DNA from: Elmis aenea
Lineage: Eukaryota; Arthropoda; Insecta; Coleoptera; Elmidae
Direction of reading: 5' to 3'
DNA length: 64,000 nt
Assembly: GCA_947652605.1 (NCBI GenBank)
Contig: OX393581.1
Location: forward strand, 48,197,924 to 48,261,923
How positions within the stretch are numbered: the stretch's first letter is position 1; every line of letters starts with the position of its first letter. Made by a program: the position numbers and the translations under genes. The notes under the pieces were generated by a model. That model saw only the letters and a program-made list of their open reading frames with translations. It was not told where the DNA came from and did not search any database. Shown in pieces: positions 36,177 to 48,200 of the stretch.

Positions 36177-37278
36177 ATTTTTATTTTATTAAAAAGAGTT
36201 ACTATACAAATGTCGACTTTTCATTAAATAGTTTAAAAATAGTTACGTAACCAAGACCGAAAAGTGGTACTTTACTGGATGAGTGGGCAGTTTTGGGACG
36301 AGCCGTAGGCGAGTCCTGAAAGTATACTAGTCCAGTAAAGACACTTTACGGGTATGTTACGTACAATATTTTTTCTACGTCCGCCACCGAAAACAAAATC
36401 ACTATCGTCACCATCTGTAATTAAACAATAACATAACAAACTTCAGGTGAAAACTCGCTTGGCGGTATAATGACGCTCTTTTGACAGCGCAAATTAACAA
36501 AACTACTTCTTGGCAACTAGCTACTTTCCGACCTAGGCCGGGCAGGTAATGAATGAACTCATTACCATGGCAACCAGTTACTTTCTGGCCCAGGCCAGTA
36601 AAGATGCATTTTCCAGCCTAAAAGTTGATCGGAAACAGCAGATTTTCTGGATGGACGCAAAAAACGTATATTAATGAATTTTATTCACAAAATTAAACTT
36701 TTAAAGCAATTTTCTGTACTGGCATGGCCCTGATCATTTGGGGCCTCATAATAGTGTTGCGCCTAGATCCTTTAAAAGTGTAAATGCGACTGTTTATTTG
36801 AATTAGCAAGTTAAATTATTATGAACGAAAAGTGATAAATTGTAGATAATAAGATTTATTTTATGTAATTAAATCTCCACATCTTTTGCATATTATTTAT
36901 TATCAAGGCGATATTGATCTGTCAGATAAAATTAATTTAAAAATACCTCTCAAAATTTCATTATAATATAATAATGTTTGAACGATAAATATATCTTAAC
37001 AAATAAAGTTTAATATTATACTTCATGATAATAATTAAACTGAATATAAAATGCACATCAGACACTTCAAAAATTTGAAGTAGCTTAGTAATATTCAATA
37101 CCAGATATGTATTTTAGTTTACTGATATCAGTTTTTATCTTTATTATCTCAAGTACTTTTACTTAAAGATAAATCAATAAATTTTTACCATGAATTATTG
37201 GTAAATTCATGGCCAAGTGTCATATGTGATGTGTCTTATACATTTTCGATGTTCGTTTACAATTAGTTATAATTCAAG
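36177..37278. other. Intergenic DNA upstream of acyltransferase copy B, one less AT-rich patch
   Basis: A patch at about 36250-36660 is richer in G and C, with an imperfect inverse repeat (GTGGTACTTTACTGG and CCAGTAAAGACACTTTAC) and repeated CCAGGCC/AGGCCGGG phrases. It looks like an unidentified mobile sequence. 36700-37278 is AT-rich and should include the copy B promoter. Confidence 0.4.
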
Positions 37279-40200
37279 ATGATATTTTTTGTGTTTTGTA
37301 TTTTATTATTGAGCAGTGTGGGTAGTGGCGAAATATTTTCTAACATTAAACAAGCAAAATTACAAGATGTTAGTGTTGCTTGTCAAACACAGATGAACGA
37401 GTGGATAGAAGCACTAAACAATTATGAAATCTGGGCTTTAAAAAGTAAGTATGCCCTGTTATTTTCATTTGTCTGTAAGTCTGTACTAATAGCAATGTAC
37501 CCTTAGTGTTCGATGCCTCGTCGAAAATTTTTCCTGCTGGAATTCTGGAAGGCAATGTAATAGATTTTGGAAATTTTGATGAATGCATTGTAACAACACA
37601 TGAAGTAAATAATTCCGATCCAATTTTAGGAAAATATTGCTATAAGTCATTGGTTTTAACAATTACCATCGAAATGTTACATAAACTGACACACAACCCC
37701 GTACAAACATTGAAGGTAAATATACAATAACAATTACTGAAGGTATATTTAGAAATTAAATGTTGTATGTTAACTCTACAACAATTATTTAAATTTTCAC
37801 CTACCTTTTTTTATTACTTCGAAAAAAATTTAAGGAAAATCATTATTGGAAAAAAATAAATTTTGAGATAAGTGAAATGGAAGGTGTTTCGAAAAAAGTT
37901 AATTATCATCTCGAGTTTTGTTTGAATGAATCAATAATTGTCATAGTTTATTAATAAATGGCAGAAAAATCTTTATAAAATGGAACTAAAATATGTGTTA
38001 AAAGTTGTAATGTATTTTATACAGATTTTATTTCATTTGACAATATACATGTTGTTTGTTTCAACATGGAGAACATGAGGATTTCGGAAAATGTTAAAGA
38101 TAAAATAATGGTTAAATAGTGAACGAGGAAACCATTTAATGTGACCTCTTACTCCAAGCTGTCGGTTAGAAAATACCTCAATTTTCGGACACTTAGTTAT
38201 TTTTTCTTAAATATCTACTTAGAGAATAAAAATAAACATACCAAACCTAACATTTTTAACTCCCAATGAAATTCTCTATCAAAATATTAAAAAAAGTAGA
38301 GAGTGTTCTATTTCAAATTCCAAGTTTGGATGCTTTTTCGGTTAAAAGGGAAGTCGTATTGCAACCTCAATTCTCGTTTCGAATCTAGAGTTTTCGATAA
38401 TTACCATATAGCAAATTTAATTTTATTATTTTATTTAGTCATAAGTCCCTGTACCGTCAAAGTTGTTGAGTTGTGTTGTGCTGATCTTTTTCACGTCTTT
38501 CTGTCTTGTGCTAGCCTTTTTATCTCTTCCAGTTTGATTTTTCCGTTACTGCTTTTTTAACTTCGTCTTGCCAGGTTTTTCTCGGTCTACCTCGTTTGTT
38601 TTTTCCTGTGATCTTGCTTCATAGGCTTTTCTGGTTAACCTTTGTTCTTTCATCCCATAAATGTGACCCAACCATCCCAGCTGTCTTTCTTGTATTTTTG
38701 TTACAACTGATTTCATTTTAATGTTCTCTATAAGTTTTATTTCTGATTCTATCTTTTTTTGGTTTTTCCTTGGATTTTTCTTAGAAATCTCATTTCTGCT
38801 GCATTCACCCGGCTACTGTTTTTGTTTGTCAGTGTCCACGTTTAGCTTCCGTACCTATAAAAGTGCCGGAGTTAGTATTTTTTTGACCACTTCCACATTT
38901 TTTCGTTTTGGGATTCTTCCCACATTTCCTGTTTTTTTGGCTTATTTCCTTGTCATTTCCTCCATTTTTCTCTATGATCACTCCTAAATATTTAAAGCTT
39001 TCTACCTGTTCCAACCTAAGCCCATTTAAAGTGATGTTATGTCCTTTGTTCTCTGTTGTAACGATCATAGTTTTAGTTTTGTCCATATTTATTTTCACAT
39101 TGTTTTTTAAATTTCATTTTAATATCTTCAATAGCATTTTAGATATTTGCCTGATCCAGACCTTTACCCGGTACAGTATAAATTAATGATATAACTTGGA
39201 TTTACTCCGTTAAATTTAATTTTTTTATAGATCTTAAACATTCAGAACCACCACAAGGGCAACAGAAAACAAAATAGAACAATTGCTCTGTTCAATTCTA
39301 TTTGCATACCAAATGCTTGTTCACCAAAAGAATTTGAAGAATATTTAAAAGATCACATTCCAAATGGATTTGCTGTTTCAACGAATGATCGATATTGTCA
39401 AACAAAGGACACATTTAAAGAACTTAATGCTGCTGACATAAGCGCCATGTAAGAAAAAGCTTTTTTTTTGCTTAAAATTGATAATAAAAATCACGTTTGC
39501 TTAAATTAAATTATTTATTTCAAATGTAAACATGGTGTTTTTTAATTTAAATGTAACTGTTACAAATTATTTCAAAGTTGAATGACTATTGTTTGTTTTG
39601 GGTTAGTCTATCTATGTGTATGCTCAAGAAGTCCAAATTGTAATTTGCAAATGAACTTTTTAAGTTGTTTGCCATTTAAAATAATATTAGATTAAGTTAT
39701 AACTTTGAAATTAGTAAAAACAAAATGTGTTCTTTACCATTGTTAGCTCCTACATAAAATAGTAAATGCTAAATTAAAATTTTAACAGATCATTCTAAGA
39801 TATACAATAGATATAAAGGACTATGTAACATTTCATGTAAATTACAAAATTTTTGGTAATTTATCTAGTTATATATTTCTTTAATAATAACACACGTTGC
39901 CTCAAATTTAAAGTACCTCATGCATGTATTTGCGTGTATTAGATTTTTGGCAAGTATTTAACAACTAAAAAATAATATTAGGAAAACAATAGATAACTTG
40001 AAGGAAACAATATTCTTTTTATTATCAAAACAAATGAAAATACATTTTTATTTTGACCAACCAGGGAAGGATACGATGTGTTGTCGCTAGAATCTGATCA
40101 AGGTTGTGTTTAATGCGTAAAGAACATCAAAACTAAATAATGTTTACCACAGTGGTACGTGTCACTCGCCATTTCCCTTGGAAAAATAGGGGGAAAACTG

Positions 40201-43200
40201 ATTGAATAATAAAGGTAATTTTTGCGATCGCGTTGGCCAGAGATAAAATCGAAATTCTTGTATTTACCAATGCCCGCATCCATTGCATGTAAAATGATGC
40301 AAAGTTTTTGAAAAAATCTTAAACAGGTTCGGAGAAAAACGTCAAAAACGAAACCCCTGCAAATGCGCTATGATTTGACAAGTTGTGGTATATCTGTTAT
40401 AACTAAATCTATGCGACTTGCATAGGCGTTTAACATAGGAAAAACAGTTTATACAGGGGCCTCGTTTTTCGCGTTTTTCTTCGGAACAGTTTAAGATTTT
40501 TTCAAAAACTTTGCACCACTTTACTCGCAAAGGATGCGCGCATTAGTAAACAGAAGAATTTCGATTTTATCTCTGACGGTTTCATGGCCAACGCGATCGC
40601 AAAAATTACCTTTATTATTCAACTTTTCAGTTCTTCCCCTATTTTTCCGAAGAAAATGGCCAGTGGCACGTATAACTCTGCAAAATATTTAGTTTTGATG
40701 TTCTTGATGCAATAAACACAGCCTTGATCAGATTCTAGCGACAACATATCGTGACCCTCACTTGTAAGCAAAACTTTATGGTAAAATAATTGCAAACGCA
40801 ATTATAATTTAGTTGCAAATGCCATATTTGCAACATTGTAACATTGTAACACTTATTATCATTTTCAGAGCATTATTATCAACAATTTTCGTTCTTATAG
40901 TTTTCAGTACAGCATATGATATAATATACGACAGATGTAGCAAAGGTAAGCCGTTCAATTTTTTTCCCTGATGAATCTCTTGATCTCATTATTACAGAGT
41001 TACCAAATACTATACTAACTACATTTTCTGTTTATTCAAATGGAAAAACTGTGTTCCGATTGGAGAAAATTCCGGAGCACATGAATTTCCTGAACGGAAT
41101 GAGGGCCTTAAGTATTCTATGGATCATAACAGGTAATCGATTTAATGCCTCAACGGATATGGCTCACATAAATCCGGCAGAAATAAACGAGGTACGTCCT
41201 TTCCAAAATTAATTCGATTCGCAATAATAAATTTCTTTTATAGTGGTTGGAGAAGGCTTACTCGTATTATATTCAAGGGGCGACATTGGCAGTTGACACA
41301 TTTTTATTCTTGTCCGGATTACTTCTATCGCATTCATTTCTCAAAAAAATGACCAGACCAAATTCTAGCTTTAACATACCGTTGTTTTACCTCCACAGAG
41401 CTTTGAGGTACAATGTTTTAAGGCAGGGGTTTGGAGCAGTCCAATTTTTTAATTGCTCCGCTCCAGCTCCGCTCCATGCTCCAAATATTGTTAACAATTT
41501 TAAAACAAGTTATTTAATTAAATCGGATATGTGGAAGTTGGTAAAAAATGACAATATTCGACCCTATTAAACAAGTGAAGTTAAATAAATGTTTGTAAGA
41601 ACAAATTATTGATCTTCAAAGATTGGAGAAAAGAAAAAAATAGTGTTTTTTTAAAAATTGTACATAACAAACTGGAGCAGTGGAGCAATCAAAATTATTT
41701 GCTCCGGACTCCGCTCCAGCTCCGGGCAAAAACCCATTGCTCCACTGCTCCGTGCTCCAACTCCGTGCTCCGCTCCAAACCCCTGTTTTAAAGTAATACG
41801 AGTTAATGTTTATTTGACTGACTCATATTTTTTAGAATTTATCCAGGTTTTGCGATGTTGTTCTTCTTACATGTGAGTCTTTACAAATACGTCACTACAG
41901 GACCCCAATGGTTATCGGTAGTTGAATATTTTAACGACAACTGCAGAAAACAATGGTGGAATTATTTTTTCTTCTTTCAAAATTATGTGGCCAGAAACAG
42001 TGAGATGGTAAATAGCTTTTAATTGAGTATCTACTTATTTATTTATACTAGTAAATTATTAAATTATCAAAATGTAAGTCAAATAATAATTTACTGTAGT
42101 AATAATTAAATAACAATTGTCTTTTTTTATTGCATGGAAGAATTGATTAATAATTTTTAATTGAGTAATGATTGTATAATTAATTATAAATCTTGGAATT
42201 TTGGAATTATAAGTAATCTAATTATGTATTAATTTGCTACAGCAGTCATTATCGTTTCTTGCAGTGTTTGCCACATACCTGGTATATTTCGGTTGACATG
42301 CAATTGTTTTTCTTATCACCTTTAATTCTCATTCCGTTAATCCGATACAAAAAAGCATTCTACATACTATTAGCTACTGTGGGGGTTTCAATTCCATATT
42401 TGATCCTTTTTACATACATGTATCACAGGGATGTGTAAGTATCTATTATTCGATCTTTTTTTTTAATACAATTTCATCCTTTTTTTTTGCAGTATGGTAG
42501 CTACGAACAATGATCTATACGCAACACATATGAGATTTCCTATATGGTTGATAGGACTGGCTATGGGTGTTATACTGAGGAAAGTAAAAGACATGCGATT
42601 AAAAATGTACGAGGTAAGTATCAGTGTATACAAGGGTAGGCCAAAAGTTGGGAATCATTGCTAAAAGGTTGTTCATAGATATTTTATGAAAAAAAATCCG
42701 GCCGAACAAAGAATGACTAATGATGATTAAACTTTTAGAAAATTATATTAAAGCTGCCAATTTTTACCCGCAATTTTCCAGAACAGAAATCATATTTGTT
42801 ATTCGCATTTTGGAGGGTAGTAAGAAAATTTCTTATTTTTTAACAGATGATTTATCAGTCCATGATTGACCAAGAGAGATTACTGAGTGCCCACCACGTT
42901 CGCTAGACTTGCCCTCACTTGATTTTTTGTGGGCTTATTGAAAAACCAAAGTATTCTAACTACGACTAGATAAAATGAGAGATTTAAAAAATAGAATTCG
43001 AAATGAATGTCAAAACTTACCTGCCGAATATTTTTTAAACCCAATACAGGGTGGTCCGCTTTTTAGTTGCGAACTTAAACAGTCGATAGAAAAACTTATT
43101 TTAAAGCGTATATTCCATATCAACGTGGGTCCAAAAACGTTTCATTTTAGAGATACAGGGTGTTGAAATTTTCAAAAAAATTACGATAATGTTTAACCGT

Positions 43201-44839
43201 TTCTCAACCAGTGGAAATATTTAAAGCAAATTTGGTATACAGCTCCACCTCATAAGTTACCACAATTGGTGAAAATTTCAAGTCCCACAAGCAACCAGTG
43301 GCGGAGTTGTGGGGGTTCAGTTTCAATAAATTTTATAAAAAACTAGTACGGACCTGTTTAAAATCAAACTCAAACTTGTTTTTGGATAGAACATTTTATT
43401 CTAAACAAAAAGTGTCTCTTGAGTTTTCTTCGTATCTGCCACCGTTTGGCGCGGAATTTGATTTATTTTACTATTTTCGCGAAAAACATACATAATTTAA
43501 GATATTTTTCACATTTCATAAAAATTTATTATTTTTCACATTTCACATGCTATCACTATTAAATCTTAATTATGACATGTGTTGAAGGTGTAGCCCTCTC
43601 TCTATGGGCAATAAAAATTTATGATCTGCTACTTGTAGATAATAATGTGATCTTTTGTTTTTTTTTTCAATGGCCCCTTAGATTAAACTTAATAAATACA
43701 ATAATATTGCTTATTTTTAAAAATAAACCTAACAAACCATACATCAATAACACGAGACAAAAAAATCTTTTAAATGAGCTTATAGCCAACTATGGTTGCC
43801 ATTTAAAAAAAGTAAAGTTTGGCTTATATTCCAAAAATCAAGTAAGCCATGACTTTTAAGATATTTCTATCTAATTCTTCGTAAAAATATCTACAGGAAT
43901 CATTTCACATTTTGATTTTAACATAGATGTTTATGGAATTGTTTACCATTGAAAAAATCGTATGTTTTTGGTTTTTTTCAAAACATTTAAAAAAGTTGAA
44001 GATGTAGGTCAAATGTCAAAATGGCATTCAATTTGTATTGAAATTCTGCCCAACTTTGCTAATTTAACCGACTATGTAACTCTTACAATAACAAAGTTAC
44101 CCATACAACACCATGTAGATAATTGTCGCCCTGTATAGCACGAATTGATTGCCCTTTTTTTCAGTTCATAAACGTATTTATTTGGGGAGCTACATTCACA
44201 ATAATGATGGTACTTATTTTTGGCCAGTATATAGTTAACGATGATTACGAAATGATTAGCTACGTTACTTTATATTCTCTTATGAGACCTATATGGGCTA
44301 TGGGATTATGCTGGATAACGTTTGCTTGTTTCAAAGGATATGGAGGTAACTGGTGCTAATAAATTCCAGTAACGATCGACTCTAATAAAGTACATTTTTA
44401 GGTATCATAAACTGGTTTTTAAGCTTGCCGATTTTCCAAGTATTAGCGCGAATATCATACGGGATGTTTTTGGTTCACTTCTCCATCATTTACATGTACG
44501 TTGGACATCAGCGAACTACGGAGTATTTTGATGATTACAACGAGGTGTGTAGATTATTTACATGAAAACACAGCATGGTGTGACTACCTTTACTTTTTTA
44601 GCTTTACACGGTTTCTGGAGATGTAGCTTTTATTTCCCTGGTGGGTTTTATGTGGACCCTAGCCTTTGAACTTCCGATAATAAATCTTGAAAAGGCTATA
44701 ACCGAGAAATGTAAGTTCCATAGGTAATTTTCTTTACTACTATCTATAAATTAAGAAAAAAATACACGCATATATTTCAGGTAAAGGTACTGAAAGAGAC
44801 GATACTATACCTCTTTCAAGGAATGTAAATTCGAGGTGA
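37279..44839 (+). CDS. NRF-6-like membrane acyltransferase, copy B (13 exons, 660 residues)
   Basis: Exons: 37279-37444, 37507-37715, 39231-39448, 40869-40945, 40998-41191, 41244-41407, 41836-42007, 42265-42434, 42493-42613, 44165-44345, 44402-44544, 44602-44710, 44781-44839. All joins are in phase, and the phase at each of the 12 introns equals that of copy A, so the two are tandem duplicates. Signal peptide (IFFVFCILLLSSVGS), NRF domain (WALKMFDASSKIFPAGILEG...GNFDEC), a membrane anchor and an acyltransferase-3 region follow in the same order. The opening motif reads GMRALSILWIITGNRF: asparagine replaces the histidine found in copy A and expected in the family. CLPHTWYISVDMQLFFLSPL and IINWFLSLPIFQVLARISYG are well kept. 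The C-terminus is shorter and ends in a polar tail. Expression is unknown. Confidence 0.9.
38295..38400. repeat. Fragment of the 28210-29320 foldback family
   Basis: GAGTGTTCTATTTCAAA and GGGAAGTCGTATTGCAACCT match the inner arm of the foldback in copy A intron 6. Only one arm portion is present. It lies in intron 2 of copy B. Confidence 0.55.
38455..39180 (-). mobile_element. RTE-like reverse transcriptase fragment, a second subfamily
   Basis: The minus-strand frame 38829-39098 contains MNMDKTK-like KINMDKTKTMIV, NITLNGLRLEQVESFKYLGV and IIEKNGGNDKEI, the thumb-proximal region of RTE-type RTs (KTK-m-----i--i-ig---e-V-sFkYLG--i---G---eI). Downstream in sense it continues with HLGHLWDERT-like, frameshifted coding. 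It differs from the 45500-46548 copy. It lies in copy B intron 2. Confidence 0.7.
40040..40815. mobile_element. Foldback element in copy B intron 3
   Basis: The left arm GTTGTCGCTAGAATCTGATC then AAGGTTGTGTTTAATGCGTA is mirrored by AACACAGCCTTGATCAGATT then CTAGCGACAACATATCGTG. The arms continue to a centre near 40420 (TTTTTGAAAAAATCTTAAAC against GTTTAAGATTTTTTCAAAAA). The minus-strand frames in it are repeat artefacts. It does not carry the TACAGGGTG end. Confidence 0.75.
41424..41785. mobile_element. hAT-type MITE built of GCTCC repeats
   Basis: The ends CAGGGGTTTGGAGC and GCTCCAAACCCCTG are perfect inverse copies. The flanks TTTTAAGG (41416-41423) and TTTTAAAG (41786-41793) match at seven of eight positions. 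The subterminal DNA repeats CTCCGCTCCAGCTCC and variants. It sits 16 bp inside intron 6 of copy B (41408-41835); removing it and one target copy leaves a 58-bp intron. Confidence 0.85.
42632..43035 (+). pseudogene. Tc1/mariner (IS630)-type transposase C-terminal remnant
   Basis: The sequence starts with TACAAGGGTAGGCCAAAAGT, a degenerate relative of the TACAGGGTGG ends. Near 42878-43028 the frame reads TECPPRSLDLPSLDFLWAY, stop, KTKVF, then DKMRDLKNRIRNECQNLPA and EYF. This matches the third-aspartate region WPPRSPDLTPLDFFLWG, then the LK-RI-EC--l tail of IS630/Tc1/mariner-like transposases. In-frame stops show it is dead. It lies in intron 9 of copy B and directly abuts another TACAGGGTGG end at 43045. 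Confidence 0.65.
43045..44135. mobile_element. Region bounded by TACAGGGTGGTCC and CGCCCTGTA ends
   Basis: The left boundary is TACAGGGTGGTCCGCTTTTT and the right is AATTGTCGCCCTGTATA, preceded by TTTAACCGACTATGTAACTC and TTACCCATAC. Another TACAGGGTGTTG start lies at 43153. The two ends do not mirror each other over length, so this is probably parts of two or three elements rather than one intact foldback. No coding sequence is seen. It fills the end of copy B intron 9. Confidence 0.45.
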
Positions 44840-45233
44840 TTGGTGCATTATGAGACAATTAAAATGAAAAAACAAATAAGTTATGATTTTGTGGAAGAAT
44901 AATTAATCTGATTAGCATTATAGGGAATAATTTATATTAAAAGTATATTAAAGGTAATATAATACTCAATTTAAGAAAAATGTTGTGTAAAAAATGTAAA
45001 TAAAATAAAACAGTTAGTTTCTTACGTTTGGTTTAAATTTTACAAATAAAGAAGGGAAGAACAATTACTGGTACTGGTACTTTTTACAAAAAATTGCTTG
45101 GCATATTTTGTGTAGCTTGAATAACTAATTTATTTACTTCGTTTTTATAGAAATACAAATAATAAATTAACAATTAAATTTAAATAAAAATAGTGATGTA
45201 TCTAATACTGTTGGATCTCTCACTGGACGACGT
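44840..45233. other. Convergent 3' flank between copy B and the TRAF gene
   Basis: Two genes end facing each other. AATAAAATAAAA near 44999 can serve as the polyadenylation signal for copy B. TTTATT near 45129 can serve (as AATAAA on the minus strand) for the TRAF gene. Nothing else is seen. Confidence 0.5.
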
Positions 45234-48200
45234 TTATAAATCTGTTTCGTTTTGATTCCTTCGAAGTTTATGGATCAATACTTCAATAAACATGGCATCC
45301 TCTTTCACAAATTTTTCTTTGAATAACATAGTGTGTGGAACAAATATATATTGGGCAGATGATTCTTGCGGTTCTTCATTCTCTTCGTTGCCTACATGGC
45401 GTTTAGCAGAAATTGGTTTTGAGAAATGTTTCGGCTGAAATTAAACATAACTGTAAAAACAAACCACTAAAGTCCAGTACTTACAATATAATTTGATAAA
45501 AAACAGGCTGTCCCAAAGTCAAGGTTATATGTGTACGTACATTCAATAATAAAAATACCTTTAGGTATAAATATTAACAGCATCTACCAGGAATGTATAA
45601 CAACAGTGGGTGTAAGACAAGGAGGCACATTAACTCCACTGCTCTTTATAATTCTTATGGATAAAACAATTAAAGAATGTAAACAAAACACAAAGAACGC
45701 CTACTGGGCTTGGAATAAACTAAAACCAATATCCTTAACAGAACAAGCCTTTGCAGATGATGTGGTGCTATTAGCTAAAAGCGTAAGGGACGCAACTCAT
45801 TAGACGTATGAGCAGATAGATTAAGTAGATATAATATGAATATTAATATAACGAAGACAAAGGCTATGGTTGTTGCGAAAAATCATGAACCAGTTACAAT
45901 TATGCTAGACCAAAAAATGATACAGCAGGTTGCGAATTTTAAATATATAGGAACAATAATTGCAGGGAATGGTAAATTGGGGGAATAACAGAATAGCGGA
46001 AGCGACGAAATTTTACTTCGTCACTAATAAATGTTTGATAAGGAAGAAGGAGATATCAAAAGAAACGAAGACGCGAGTTTTTAATGCAGTGTACGTACCC
46101 ATTCTCACGTACAGTTCAGAAACTTGGACACTAACACAAAAACAATAACAAAGAATACAGACACAGGAAATGAGATTTCTGAGACGAATAGAGGGATGTA
46201 GACTGATAAAATCAGTAACGAAAAAAATTTGAAATAACCTAGGAGTAAAAGATATTAAGAAAAAGATGGAGATGAATCAATTAAGAAGGCTTGGACATCT
46301 ACTACGCATGCCAGAAAGTAGATACCCGAAGATAGGGTCGAAAATGAAGATGGAGGGAAAAAGAAATAGAGGAAGACGAAGAATAAAATGGGAAAAAGAA
46401 GTGAGGCAGAGACTAGAAGAAAAAGGAGTCAGCTGGAGAGATGTGTCACAATCAGCTAACGATAGGCAGGAGTGGAGAAACAATACAGAAATAGAGAAGC
46501 ATACCTCGACACCAAAAGGTACAAGAGGAACCGATTAAGAAGAAGAAGAAATATTATAGTACAATACTGAATAACTTATATGAATGCTTAGAAACAAAAA
46601 AAGCATTATTTAATAAAATCTTACATTATCTTGTTCATAGAGATCCCGAATTTTTATTGTTCCTTCGATTGTACATGGCCACTTTAAAAGCAAATCGTAT
46701 TCACCCTTGAGAACCTGGATGCAAGCTATCATATGACGGCCTTTCCATTTCTTAATACCATTTAAATAAACCTCCAGCTAAAACATCACAATTAAAAAAA
46801 TAGAAGACACTTTGAAAAATAGACGTACCCTTATTTTATAGCCATAATCGTGAGTATAAAATATTTGGCTCCGTAAAACCGTATCTTTTTCCTTGGCATT
46901 GTCCATTTTTAAAGCAAAATCGTTAATTTTCCAAAGCAGTCGTCCTAAAATTATAAAATATCAAACAAACATATATTTAATGAATATTGTTCCTGAAAGA
47001 ACTCTTCAGCTCTGCAACTTCTTTATTTTGAAAGGAAGAGTTTTGGTGTTTATTACAAAATATTTAGAAGGTTACAGGTGTTTTATAAATATGTTTTTAG
47101 ATTTTATTTAACTGTGAAATATTTTGTTTCATAATTTAATTTTAAACATTCCATATTTTTAAGCACATTGATTATATTAACAAAGTTGGTCAGGATTAAA
47201 TAAACTGCAGATAAACTAAAAATTACAACATTTTGCAGTACAAATATGTTTTAACCTTGATAGATAGAGAAATGATATAAGTATATAAATAGGTAATAAT
47301 TTTTGACAATTTTACGTAAATGGTGATTAAGATATTAATATTTTTTAATTTGGGTGTTTACCAAGATACGATGATTCATCTAAAGCTACTGCATTGGTTT
47401 TTCTAGAAAATATGACAAATTTTTTATTATAAAGTGGCCCCAATTTTTAATATTTGTAGCCTTTCATTTTTAAAGTTTGTATCAAATGCAAAAACAGGAA
47501 GGACTGTAGAAGTGGTGACGGACGCAAGATTGCCCTTATTAAGGAACTCGTATTAGGCGATCGACGCTTGAAGGTGAAAGAACTATCAAAAATGTCGGAG
47601 CTTTCAGATACAAGCATTCGCCGAATCATCCACGATCGGTTAGGCATGAATAAAGTTAGTGCAAGGTGGGTCCCCAAACATCTCTCAGCAGTTCAGCGCC
47701 AGCGTCGTGTTGAATGTGCTCGATCCTGGAGCTGTATGGAGAAAATCCTGTGGACGCGTTAAAGACAATTGTTACAGGTGATGAAGCCATGGTTCTCTAC
47801 TATGATCCTTTGTCCAAAAGAGAATCGATGGAATGGAGGCGAAAAGGAGAAGCACCGCCAAGAAAGTTCAGCGTCTGTCAGCCGACAAAAATGGTGATGG
47901 CTACGATCTTTTGGGATTTTGAGGGCATTCTTTTCATAGATTTTAAAGAACGCAACCCCACAGTCAACGGGGAATATTATGCAGCACTCCTGCACAAATT
48001 ACGACAAAATATTCGGGAGAAAAGACGTGGGAAACTGACCAAAGGCGGACGTTTACTGCCCCCGTGCACACTGCTGGAATTGCTCAAGCCGCAATTCGTG
48101 ACTGCAGTTTTGAACAAACCGATCACCCTCCATATAGTCCAGATATGGCCCCCAGTGACTATTACCTGTTTGGAAATTTGAAAAAGGACCTTCGCGGGCG

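Noticed and set aside
43045..44135. A single intact foldback between the two terminal motifs
   Set aside because: The two ends do not mirror each other beyond the terminal few bases, and a second left-type end lies at 43153; it is more likely a mix of partial elements.
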